Part shown: positions 54,335 to 62,518 of the stretch, piece after piece
Numbering within the stretch: the stretch's first letter is position 1
How the letters are laid out: every line of letters begins with the position of its first letter
DNA from: Cyclobacterium plantarum
Lineage (GTDB): Bacteria; Bacteroidota; Bacteroidia; Cytophagales; Cyclobacteriaceae
Reading direction: 5' to 3'
Length of the DNA: 64,000 nucleotides
Assembly (NCBI RefSeq): GCF_011290685.1
Contig: NZ_JAANYN010000001.1
Location: 62,001-126,000, forward strand
Notes under the pieces: generated by a model
Told to the model about the DNA's origin: nothing
What the model saw: the letters and a program-made list of their open reading frames with translations, nothing else
Database searches by the model: none
Made by a program: the position numbers and the translations under genes

Positions 54335-55489
54335 TTAGGAAATTATTTTTCTGGGAATATCGTGTGGAAGTCGTGTCAACAGTTCATAATTCACTTGTTG
54401 AACTGATTCTCCAAAGGAAGCTACTGTAATTTCATTTCTTCTCTGCCTGCCAATAATGACCACTTCGTCACCTTTTGTTACAGACTTCAAATCTGTAACA
54501 TCCACTGAAATGGCGTTCATGGTCACTGTACCCACTACCGGTAGGATTTTACCCTGGATCAGGACTTTGCCCAAATTGCTCAGGTTTCGGCTAAAGCCAT
54601 GACAATACCCGATGGGCACCAGGGCAATGGTCATGTTTCTGGAAGCCATGTAGCTGTTCCCATAACCGATAAAATCACCAATTTTAACTTTTTTGACACT
54701 CATAACATGACTTTTCCAGCTGATCAGTCTTTTGAGCGGGTTTTTCATATTTGGGGCAAGTTGTTTGAATTTCAGCATGTAGGTTTCCTGGCTAGGCCAG
54801 AACCCATATTGGGCAATGCCTATCCGGACCATATCCATGATGGTCTCGGGATAGCTTAGCGATGCAGCTGAACAGGCGGTATGGTACTTGTCAAAATAGA
54901 GTCCTTTCTCATGAAACCACTGTTTAAATTCATGATATACCTTAATTTGCTCCTGTATTCTCACATAATTGGCGATACTCTCTGCCCCCGCATAGTGGGT
55001 GCAAAGACCACAAAGCTGTAAATTTTCCTTGTTTTTTTGTATTGTGTCTGCCAGGGCGTTTCTTTCTTCCCACTCAAAACCAGTCCTGTGAAAGCCGGTT
55101 TCCACCTCTACATGGATTTTTGCTTTTTTCCCCAATACTTTACTGGTATGGATGGCCGCCTGAAGCCGGTCCATTTCAAAAACATAAAAACTGATTTCAT
55201 TATCGATTAAATAGGACAGGTTTTCATTTTCTACCATGCCCATGATCATGATTTCACTTTTTTTTGTTGAAGCGTCTTTTACACGTATAGCTTCATCAGT
55301 GCTGAAAGTACTAAAATGCCTTATTCCTGTACCTTCAGCTATTTTTACAGCATTTTCTATTCCATGACCATATGCATTTCCTTTTACTACAGAGGATATG
55401 GTCACATGGGACCCAACCTGGCTTTTAATGAATTTAATATTGTTTTTATAGGCACTTCTGCTGATTTCAATATATGAAGTGTGCACCAT
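54335..55489 (-). CDS. alr: Alanine racemase
   Basis: PLP enzyme that makes D-alanine for peptidoglycan. Fold III motifs: SSVVKGNAYGHG with the PLP Lys, KIHVEVETGFHRTGF, the RIGIAQYG substrate/PLP segment and GTVTMNAISVDVTDL. In typical racemases the last motif ends in MD; here it reads MNAISVDV, which still supplies the Asp. 384 residues, full length. Last gene of the M23-M20-alr run, four bases after the amidohydrolase. It could act on another amino acid. Confidence 0.9.
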   Translation of the reverse strand: MVHTSYIEISRSAYKNNIKFIKSQVGSHVTISSVVKGNAYGHGIENAVKIAEGTGIRHFSTFSTDEAIRVKDASTKKSEIMIMGMVENENLSYLIDNEISFYVFEMDRLQAAIHTSKVLGKKAKIHVEVETGFHRTGFEWEERNALADTIQKNKENLQLCGLCTHYAGAESIANYVRIQEQIKVYHEFKQWFHEKGLYFDKYHTACSAASLSYPETIMDMVRIGIAQYGFWPSQETYMLKFKQLAPNMKNPLKRLISWKSHVMSVKKVKIGDFIGYGNSYMASRNMTIALVPIGYCHGFSRNLSNLGKVLIQGKILPVVGTVTMNAISVDVTDLKSVTKGDEVVIIGRQRRNEITVASFGESVQQVNYELLTRLPHDIPRKIIS

Positions 55490-55493
55490 GCGG

Positions 55494-56630
55494 TCAGTGG
55501 TTTAGTTTTTCGATAATCTTCGTAAAAACAGCTATGCCGGCCGGAATAATTTCATCAGGGAAGTCATAGTGGCCTTCGTGTAATTGGGGTTGTTTTTTCC
55601 CCGAGCCAAGTCCGAATAGCAAGCTGTTGGTGAGGGTGGAAAATTTGCCAAAATCCTCAGACCAGCGAAAGGGAATGCGGATATGTTTTGTTTTTAACTG
55701 TAATTCCTTTGCCGATTCATTAACCAGTTCCCAGGGCTCCGTGTCGTTGACCACGGCTTCAAATTCCTCGCAATAGCTGATGGAAAACTCAAGCCCGCTT
55801 TCTTTGGCGATCAATTCAGCCAACCTTTCTGCATATTGGGTCAGTGAAGCCATGGTTTCATTTTCAAAGGTTCTCAATGTGGCCATAACCAAGGCATTTC
55901 CCGGGGTAGTTCCAAAGGCTACTTCTCCTAACTGAGCATGAATGATGGTGACAAGCGAGAAATCCTGTATGTTTTCAGGCAACTTCTGCAAGCCAACAAT
56001 CAATTTACACATGGCTTCAGCCGGGCTCTGCCCATCCTCTGGATGGGCGGCATGGCTGGTTCTGCCTTTGAGCGCTATGGTCATGCCTTTTGATGCTGCT
56101 GTAAAAGCTCCCTTTTTTAAAACAATTTCATTTTTTTCATGGCCTGGCAGGTTATGCAGGGCAAAGGCATAATCAGGCTTAATCTTTTTGTAATTTTCTG
56201 AGCTGATAACCTGGGCGGCACCCATACCCGTTTCTTCTGAAGGTTGAAAAATAAGGACCACTTTTCCTTTCTTTGGCCGGTTTTTGGACAAATTCAGTCC
56301 TACTCCACAAACAATGGCCATGTGTCCATCATGCCCGCAGGTATGAGAAATTCCCGGGTGGACACTTTTATGAGCAATCTTTCCTGTTTCCGGAATGGGC
56401 AGTGCATCCAGCTCTGCTCGGATCAGGGTAGTGGGCCCTTTTTGTTCCCCCTTAAACACTGCTGCGAGTCCATATGGGCCAAGTTCTTCAACGATCTCAT
56501 CCGGCTCCAACTCTTTCAAAAAGGCTTTGATTATAGCAGAGGTGCCGGCTTCATTTCCGGAAACCTCAGGTTTCCGGTGTAGGTTTTTTCTTAAATCAAT
56601 TATTTTTTTTAGCTTATCGGAATCCTTCAT
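55494..56630 (-). CDS. M20-family metal-dependent amidohydrolase
   Basis: 378 residues, N-acyl amino acid amidohydrolase/hippurate hydrolase type. Metal-site motifs: LRKNLHRKPEVSG, IRAELDALPIPE, HTCGHDGHMAIVCG, FQPSEETGMGA and FALHNLPGH; the dimerisation insert is at about 170-290. ATG chosen over two upstream TTG codons. It lies between the M23 peptidase (20 bp) and alr (4 bp). Release of an amino acid from an acyl or peptide conjugate is expected; the neighbouring genes hint at cell-wall fragments. Confidence 0.9.
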   Translation of the reverse strand: MKDSDKLKKIIDLRKNLHRKPEVSGNEAGTSAIIKAFLKELEPDEIVEELGPYGLAAVFKGEQKGPTTLIRAELDALPIPETGKIAHKSVHPGISHTCGHDGHMAIVCGVGLNLSKNRPKKGKVVLIFQPSEETGMGAAQVISSENYKKIKPDYAFALHNLPGHEKNEIVLKKGAFTAASKGMTIALKGRTSHAAHPEDGQSPAEAMCKLIVGLQKLPENIQDFSLVTIIHAQLGEVAFGTTPGNALVMATLRTFENETMASLTQYAERLAELIAKESGLEFSISYCEEFEAVVNDTEPWELVNESAKELQLKTKHIRIPFRWSEDFGKFSTLTNSLLFGLGSGKKQPQLHEGHYDFPDEIIPAGIAVFTKIIEKLNH

Positions 56631-56650
56631 CAACAATTCATTTTAAATTT

Positions 56651-57325
56651 TTAAAAAGAAAGTACCGGAACCCCTAGCCAGAGGTGGGGGTCTGGGCAAT
56701 TGTTCAGGTACTTTTCAATTTCTTTTTCCGCACATACACCGGGATAATCCCCTTTCCTGTTTTCCATGTCATGGATCAATTGAAAGTGTAAATGGGGAGG
56801 CCAGTGACCATTCTCTTCAGTATCACCCAAATGTCCGATTTTTTCTCCACCCAAAAAAACCTGTCCTGGCTTTAGGTATTTCAAGTCTTTCCTGCTAAGG
56901 TGTCCGTAGAGACTATATATCACCTGTCCCTCCAAATAGTGTTCCAAGATAAGGGTAGGGCCATAATTTCCAAAACCCATGTTGTCTTTATAGCTGTGAA
57001 CCCGGCCTTCAAATGGACAAAAAACCATTGCGCCGGATCCTGACCAAATGTCTACTCCCAGATGGATATTCCTGAATAGGGAACCCTCCTGGGCAAAGAC
57101 CTGACTTCGCCTGTAAATGGCTCGGTTTTCGGCATAGCCGCCCAAAGCGAATTTTTTTTGCTTATGCGTTAAAATATCTTGAATATGAGATGAAAATGCA
57201 TGGCTATCCATCAAATCAATTTCCTGCAATGCCTGATTTTGGGCACTCATATCCAGGTACATTGCGTTTTTTTCGTTGAGGCTTTCTCCCATGATAGGAA
57301 AAAACTGAGTGGGGTTTTCGGGCAT
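56651..57325 (-). CDS. M23-family peptidase without a signal peptide
   Basis: 224 residues. The LytM-type zinc site is complete: NIHLGVDIW (His-x3-Asp), YGHLSRKDL and HLHFQL (His-x-His). No signal peptide or membrane helix is visible, unusual for an enzyme family that cuts peptidoglycan cross-links outside the membrane. It may act on imported fragments or be a non-wall member. First gene of the three-gene minus-strand operon; divergent from the PLP dehydratase. Confidence 0.88.
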   Translation of the reverse strand: MPENPTQFFPIMGESLNEKNAMYLDMSAQNQALQEIDLMDSHAFSSHIQDILTHKQKKFALGGYAENRAIYRRSQVFAQEGSLFRNIHLGVDIWSGSGAMVFCPFEGRVHSYKDNMGFGNYGPTLILEHYLEGQVIYSLYGHLSRKDLKYLKPGQVFLGGEKIGHLGDTEENGHWPPHLHFQLIHDMENRKGDYPGVCAEKEIEKYLNNCPDPHLWLGVPVLSF

Positions 57326-57476
57326 TTTACCTTAAAGCAATACAGTAGTTTGAAAATGAATTTTCAATATAGGGATTATAGTCAAATCAGGATATTCCCG
57401 GCATTGCCTTTTTTGCCTCAATGCAAAAAATAATTCTGCTATTGCTGCTTATCCAAATAATGTGCAATTTTGGTTA

Positions 57477-58433
57477 ATGGGAAATTGGCAAGACATAGAC
57501 AGGCAAAGCATAGTGGAGACCAGGTCCAGAATTGATCATATGATCCACTGGACCCCAATGCTGCGTTCTTCGGCAATCAATAAATTGGCAGGATGCCAGG
57601 TTTTTTTTAAATGTGAAAATTTTCAGAAGGTAGGAGCTTTTAAGGCCAGGGGTGCTGCGAATGCAGTCCTTAAATTGTCCGATTCTGACCGTAAAAATGG
57701 TGTGGCTACCCATTCTTCGGGAAACCATGCCGCGGCCCTTGCCCGAGCGGCTGCTGAGGCCGGTATTCCCGCCTACATCGTCATGCCGGCTAATGCACCG
57801 GAGATAAAGAAGCAGGCAGTAAAAGAATATGGGGGAGAGATATTTGAGTGTGCCCCAAACCTTCAGGCCAGAGAAGAGCGCCTGAAAGAATTGGTTGCCA
57901 GGTATAAGGCCGCCTTCATTCCACCCTATGACCATCCTGATGTAATAGAGGGACAGGCCACCTGTGCCTATGAGATTTTTGAGGAAGGATTGTCCCTGGA
58001 TGTGTTGATGGCACCGGTAGGAGGAGGGGGACTGTTGTCAGGGACAGCCTTGGCCAGCCATTATAATGCTCCCGGGACGGCAGTGATCGGTGCCGAACCC
58101 GAAGGAGCGGACGATGCCAAAAGATCTTTTGTGGCTGGAAAAAGAATTCCCATGGAAAGCCCGGATACCATTGCCGATGGACTACTTACCTCTTTGGGCC
58201 TGATCAATTTTGAAATTATCTCCAAATATGTAACCGATATCCTTACCGTAAATGATACTGAGATCATAGCTGCCATGAGATTGATTTATGAAAGGATGAA
58301 GATTGTGATCGAACCCAGTTGTGCCGTTCCTCTGGCGGCTTTATTGAAAAACAAATCACATTTTCAGGGCAAAGAGGTGGGGATAATATTATCTGGAGGA
58401 AATGTGGATTTGACCAGGCTTCCGTTTAAGTAA
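57477..58433 (+). CDS. PLP-dependent threonine/serine dehydratase-type enzyme
   Basis: 318 residues, fold type II. Motifs: FKCENFQKVGAFKARGAANAV with the PLP Lys, THSSGNHAAALARAAA, DHPDVIEGQATCAYE, APVGGGGLLSGTA (phosphate loop) and ILSGGNVDL. No C-terminal regulatory ACT domain, so it matches catabolic threonine dehydratase or serine racemase. Divergent from the alr operon, which makes an amino acid racemase role attractive but unproven. ATG preferred to a GTG five codons upstream. Confidence 0.88.
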   Translation: MGNWQDIDRQSIVETRSRIDHMIHWTPMLRSSAINKLAGCQVFFKCENFQKVGAFKARGAANAVLKLSDSDRKNGVATHSSGNHAAALARAAAEAGIPAYIVMPANAPEIKKQAVKEYGGEIFECAPNLQAREERLKELVARYKAAFIPPYDHPDVIEGQATCAYEIFEEGLSLDVLMAPVGGGGLLSGTALASHYNAPGTAVIGAEPEGADDAKRSFVAGKRIPMESPDTIADGLLTSLGLINFEIISKYVTDILTVNDTEIIAAMRLIYERMKIVIEPSCAVPLAALLKNKSHFQGKEVGIILSGGNVDLTRLPFK

Positions 58434-58453
58434 ATAGCTTTTTGAAAATAGTT

Positions 58454-59599
58454 TCAGGCATATAATTCCTTCAATTGATTCACGGTATAATCAACTTCCT
58501 CCCTGGTATTAAAACGGCTAAAAGAAAATCGGACATTTTCCCGGGAAGCGTCAGCGCCAATCCCCTGTAAAACATGTGAGCCCAACCTGGCACCACTGCT
58601 ACAGGCCGACCCTCCTGAAGCAGAAATACCCGCTAAATCAAGATGAAACAACAACATGCCCTGATTGGTGTCTGATGGGGGAAAGCTGATATTTAACACG
58701 GTATAGAGGCTGTTTTCCAGGTCTCCTGATAGGCCATTGAAAACAATCCCGGGGATGGCTGCCAAAATTTCTTTTTTAAAGTATTTTTTTAAAGCCACGA
58801 TTTCCTCCCGGTGAAGGGTCTGATGATGAACAGCAATCTCCAAGGCCTTGGCCATTCCGATGATGGCAGCAATGTTTTCTGTACCACCTCTCATATTTCT
58901 TTCCTGAGACCCTCCTGCGATCATTGGAGGTATCTTTTTGTTTTTTTTTGTATATAAAAACCCAACCCCCTTGGGACCGTGAAATTTATGGGCAGAACCG
59001 GCAATCGCATGGACAGGGAGGCTTTGTAAATCCAATGGATAATGTCCTACGGTCTGTACGGTGTCAGAGTGAAAATAAGCTGAATGGCGCTGACAGAGGT
59101 CAGCAATGGTTTTGAGGTCCGATACATTTCCTATTTCATTATTGCCGTGCATCAGGCTTACCATTGTGCGGGCCTTATTCTGAAGCAATTCTTCCAATTC
59201 ATTCAGGTCAATAGTTCCATTCTTATCAACGGTGAGCAAACTTAACCGGATGTTTTTACTTTTGGCAACCTGCTCCACCACATGCAGTACAGCATGGTGC
59301 TCCAGAGGGGAAGTAATGATGTGTTGGATATCATAGGCGGCAATGGCCCCCAGAATGGCCGTGTTGTCTGCTTCAGTGCCACCAGAAGTAAAGGTGATTT
59401 CCCCGGGACTGGCATGAAGCAGTCCGGCAATTTTCTTTCTGGCTTTCTCCAATTCTACCCTGGCATTTCTACCGTGGCTGTGAACGGAAGATGGGTTACC
59501 AAAATTGGAGGTAAAGTAAGGCATCATGGATTCCAGGACCCTTTCATCCATTCGGGTAGTGGCCGCATTATCAAAATATATGGATGGCAGATCTGACAT
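58454..59599 (-). CDS. Cysteine desulfurase (NifS/IscS type)
   Basis: 381 residues. PLP fold type I: YFDNAATTRMDERVLE, FTSGGTEADN, SPLEHHAVL, MHGNNEIGN, DTVQTVGHYPLD, AGSAHKFHGPKGVGFLY (PLP Lys) and the active-site Cys in SGGSACSSGA. Mobilises sulfur from cysteine for iron-sulfur clusters or thio-tRNA, and could also deliver selenium to SelD. No scaffold genes follow; it sits directly downstream of glmM on the same strand (14 bp). Confidence 0.93.
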   Translation of the reverse strand: MSDLPSIYFDNAATTRMDERVLESMMPYFTSNFGNPSSVHSHGRNARVELEKARKKIAGLLHASPGEITFTSGGTEADNTAILGAIAAYDIQHIITSPLEHHAVLHVVEQVAKSKNIRLSLLTVDKNGTIDLNELEELLQNKARTMVSLMHGNNEIGNVSDLKTIADLCQRHSAYFHSDTVQTVGHYPLDLQSLPVHAIAGSAHKFHGPKGVGFLYTKKNKKIPPMIAGGSQERNMRGGTENIAAIIGMAKALEIAVHHQTLHREEIVALKKYFKKEILAAIPGIVFNGLSGDLENSLYTVLNISFPPSDTNQGMLLFHLDLAGISASGGSACSSGARLGSHVLQGIGADASRENVRFSFSRFNTREEVDYTVNQLKELYA

Positions 59600-59613
59600 A
59601 AAAAAAAGAAGTT

Positions 59614-61005
59614 TTAATCTTTTTCAGTTATAATTTCCTTGATATCCAACATGATTTTATTGGCCAGATGATCTGCAGTTGAGGCCGTTTCGGATTCTGA
59701 ATAGATGCGTATGATGGGCTCTGTATTCGATTTTCTAAGATGAACCCATTCTTTATCAAACTCTATTTTGACCCCATCAATGGTATTGATCGGGTATTTT
59801 TGGTATTTGAGTTTGACCTTATCTAAAATGTGGTCCACATTGATGCCCGGAGTCAGTTCTATTTTATTTTTTGAAATGAAATAATTGGGATAGGTGGCTC
59901 TCAGGCGGCTGGCTGTTTTGCCGAATTTGGCCAGGTGCGTGAGAAATAAGCCTATGCCCACCAAAGCATCTCTCCCGTAATGTGATGCTGGATAGATGAT
60001 TCCTCCATTCCCTTCTCCACCTATAATGGCATTGGTGGCTTTCATTTGATTCACCACATTTACTTCCCCTACGGCTGCTGCCTGATACCTGCCCTTGCGC
60101 ATTTCAGTTACATCCCTTAGCGCTCTGGTGGAACTCAGGTTGGAAACAGTGTTGCCTTGCTTTTGAGAGAGTACATAGTCCGCTACGGCTACAAGCGTAT
60201 ATTCTTCTCCAAAAAAACTTCCATCCTCATTCAGGAAAGCAAGTCGATCCACATCCGGGTCTACCACAATACCTAAATCGAAACTTCCGTTTTTTAGTTT
60301 TAAAGAGATATCTCTAAGGTGCTCGGGAAGGGGCTCGGGATTATGCGGGAAGTTTCCATCGGCTTCACAGTACATCTCTTCAATGATTTCCACGCCCAGG
60401 GCTTGAAGCAACCTGGGTACCACCAAACCTCCCGTGGAATTGACACAATCCACTACTATTTTAAATTTTCGTTCGGCTATAGCTGCCTTGTCCACCAACT
60501 CTAAATCCAGAACATGTTGTATGTGATAGTCAAGGTAATCCGTCTGCAGGCTATAGCTTCCCAATTTCCGGACTTCGGCAAATTGAAAATCTCCAGCCTC
60601 GGCTTTTTTCAAAACCTCCTGGCCTTCAAGATCTGAAATAAATTCCCCTGCTGCATTAAGCAATTTCAGGGCATTCCACTGAATGGGATTGTGACTGGCG
60701 GTGACAATAATGCCGCCTCCTGCAGCTTCTTTGGGAACTGCCAGTTCCACTGTAGGGGTGGTGCTGAGTCCCAGGTCTACTACATCAATGCCCATGCCCT
60801 GTAAGGTATTGGCTACCAGATTGGAAACCATTTCGCCTGATAGTCTTGCATCTCTGCCTATGACGATTTTTTTGTTCTCGGAGTTTTCCAAAACCCAAGC
60901 ACCGTATGCTGCTGAAAACTTAACGATGTCCAAAGGGGATAGGCCTTCGCCGGGTTTTCCCCCTATGGTACCCCTGATACCAGAAATTGATTTGATTAAT
61001 GCCAC
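59614..61005 (-). CDS. glmM: Phosphoglucosamine mutase-family enzyme
   Basis: 463 residues. Alpha-D-phosphohexomutase motifs: SISGIRGTIGG, GGIIVTASHNPIQWNALKLL with the phospho-Ser, DPDVDRLAFLNEDG (Mg loop), GGEGNGGIIYP (sugar specificity loop) and RKSNTEPIIRIYSE (phosphate binding). Expected to make glucosamine 1-phosphate for UDP-GlcNAc; a phosphomannomutase role cannot be excluded. GTG start (V/M-ALIKSISG). Co-directional with the cysteine desulfurase. Confidence 0.88.
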   Translation of the reverse strand: MALIKSISGIRGTIGGKPGEGLSPLDIVKFSAAYGAWVLENSENKKIVIGRDARLSGEMVSNLVANTLQGMGIDVVDLGLSTTPTVELAVPKEAAGGGIIVTASHNPIQWNALKLLNAAGEFISDLEGQEVLKKAEAGDFQFAEVRKLGSYSLQTDYLDYHIQHVLDLELVDKAAIAERKFKIVVDCVNSTGGLVVPRLLQALGVEIIEEMYCEADGNFPHNPEPLPEHLRDISLKLKNGSFDLGIVVDPDVDRLAFLNEDGSFFGEEYTLVAVADYVLSQKQGNTVSNLSSTRALRDVTEMRKGRYQAAAVGEVNVVNQMKATNAIIGGEGNGGIIYPASHYGRDALVGIGLFLTHLAKFGKTASRLRATYPNYFISKNKIELTPGINVDHILDKVKLKYQKYPINTIDGVKIEFDKEWVHLRKSNTEPIIRIYSESETASTADHLANKIMLDIKEIITEKD

Positions 61006-61055
61006 GTAAAAGAATTTGGTAAGAAAATATAAAAGTTGGCTAAGATGGGTATGAT

Positions 61056-61286
61056 TTATTTAAATTTGGCCATCACTTTGTCTACTTCGTTGTCGGGATT
61101 ACCACAAGAAGCATCAGCATCCACTTTTTTGCCGCAATAGCCACAAGTTTCCCCTTCTTTGTTTAGATATGGGTTTTGAGAGGCACAAGTACCTTTAAAT
61201 TGCCCGTTTTTAAGAAAGATCAACCTTACAGACATCAAAACGAAAAACAATGCCAGAAAAGCCAATGTCAAATATACAGTTGTCAT
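61056..61286 (-). CDS. Cys-rich single-helix membrane protein (NqrM-like)
   Basis: 76 residues. One N-terminal helix (VYLTLAFLALFFVLMSVRLIFL) followed by a cysteine-rich tail: GTCASQNPYL, TCGYCGKKV and ASCGNPDNE. The layout resembles NqrM, which inserts iron into the Na+-translocating NADH:quinone reductase, but the cysteine spacing is longer. No nqr genes are in the window. A promoter-like TAAATTTG precedes it. Confidence 0.7.
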   Translation of the reverse strand: MTTVYLTLAFLALFFVLMSVRLIFLKNGQFKGTCASQNPYLNKEGETCGYCGKKVDADASCGNPDNEVDKVMAKFK

Positions 61287-61312
61287 ATCAATATTATTTC
61301 TGCAAATTTACG

Positions 61313-61320
61313 TATTACTT
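61313..61320 (-). promoter_or_regulatory. -7 element for the Cys-rich protein gene
   Basis: TAAATTTG on the minus strand, exact match, 26 nt before the ATG. Confidence 0.4.
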
Positions 61321-61360
61321 TCAGAACGTTGATACCTAATTTTAAGTTTCCTGTCAATTT

Positions 61361-62188
61361 ATGAACAAGTCCGAAAAAAGGAAATCCCAGCTGGCTGCTT
61401 TCGACCGTTTACTGACCATAATGGATGAACTCCGGGAGCAGTGTCCCTGGGATAAAAAGCAAACCATAGAAAGCCTGCGGCACCTGACCATAGAAGAGAC
61501 CTTTGAACTTTCTGATGCCATCCTGGATCATGACCTGGAATCCATTGGCAAGGAACTGGGAGATATTTTGCTGCATATTGTTTTTTATGCGCGGATAGGA
61601 TCTGAGAAAAATGCCTTTGATATAGGGAATGTAATCCAACAATTGAATGAAAAGCTTATCAGGAGGCACCCTCATATTTATGGGGATGTGCGGGCAGATG
61701 ATGAAGAAGCAGTCAAACAGAACTGGGAGAAAATCAAATTGAAAGAAAAAGGCAATGAAAGCGTGTTGGGAGGAGTACCCAGATCATTGCCCGCATTGAT
61801 CAAGGCCATGCGTATTCAGGAGAAGGCCAGGGGTGTGGGCTTTGATTGGGAGGAAAAAGAACAAGTATGGGAGAAGGTTGAGGAGGAAATGCAGGAATTT
61901 AAAGAGGCCTTTGATGGTGTAAATGATAAAGACCTGAATAAGGAAGAAGCTACATCCGAATTTGGTGATTTGCTTTTTTCATTGATCAATTATGCCAGAT
62001 TTATTGAGGTGAATCCGGAAGAGGCGCTGGAACGAACCAACAGAAAATTTATCCATCGCTTTCAGTATCTTGAAAAAGCGGCAAAAGCAACTGGAAAATC
62101 CCTGGCTGATATGACCCTGGCCGAAATGGATGTCCATTGGGAAAAAGCAAAAAGCGAACCGTTTGAAAGAAATAGATCTGGTTCATAA
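61361..62188 (+). CDS. mazG: Nucleoside triphosphate pyrophosphohydrolase MazG
   Basis: 275 residues with tandem MazG domains. First: RLLTIMDELREQCPWDKKQTIESLRHLTIEETFELSDAI, split by a loop, then ELGDILLHIVFYARIGSE. Second: VWEKVEEEMQEFKEAF and SEFGDLLFSLINYARFI. The Glu-Glu-x-x-Glu and Glu-x-x-Asp metal ligands are present in the second domain. Hydrolyses NTPs to NMPs, cleansing damaged nucleotides and affecting ppGpp. It precedes the DnaA-box region. Confidence 0.94.
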   Translation: MNKSEKRKSQLAAFDRLLTIMDELREQCPWDKKQTIESLRHLTIEETFELSDAILDHDLESIGKELGDILLHIVFYARIGSEKNAFDIGNVIQQLNEKLIRRHPHIYGDVRADDEEAVKQNWEKIKLKEKGNESVLGGVPRSLPALIKAMRIQEKARGVGFDWEEKEQVWEKVEEEMQEFKEAFDGVNDKDLNKEEATSEFGDLLFSLINYARFIEVNPEEALERTNRKFIHRFQYLEKAAKATGKSLADMTLAEMDVHWEKAKSEPFERNRSGS

Positions 62189-62518
62189 ATTAACAACCTA
62201 TTGCCAAAAAAGGCTGGTAATTTACCTGTAGCAGAGGGTGTTACAAATATCCTTTTTTGACTTTGTCCACAAATTGTATTTTTTTAAGTTTTTATAAACG
62301 TTTAACAATCAATAAAATAAGCCTTTACGGGAAGCCTGTGTGGATAAGTTTGGGTAAATGTGGATAAAAAACGTTTGCTTTTTTCATTCCTTGATTTAAG
62401 TCAAATTAAACCACTTTGCTGCCACCTGGCCAAGGCAATCCTTAGCCATTCTGGTGAAATATGCATAAAGAGGAAGCCGGGTTTGTGGGGACAGCGGACG
62501 TGGTATATGGAACTTCCG
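62189..62518. other. oriC?: Candidate replication origin: DnaA-box cluster with AT-rich stretch
   Basis: A gene-free stretch of 330 bp. Two perfect DnaA boxes in the same orientation, TGTGGATAA at 62339-62347 and 62359-62367 (20 bp apart), and a one-mismatch box TTGTCCACA at 62263-62271 inside the palindrome TTTGTCCACAAA. Between them lies about 60 bp of strongly AT-rich sequence with T-tracts, as expected of an unwinding element. No promoter or RNA gene is obvious. This is the best origin-like signal in the window. Confidence 0.5.
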
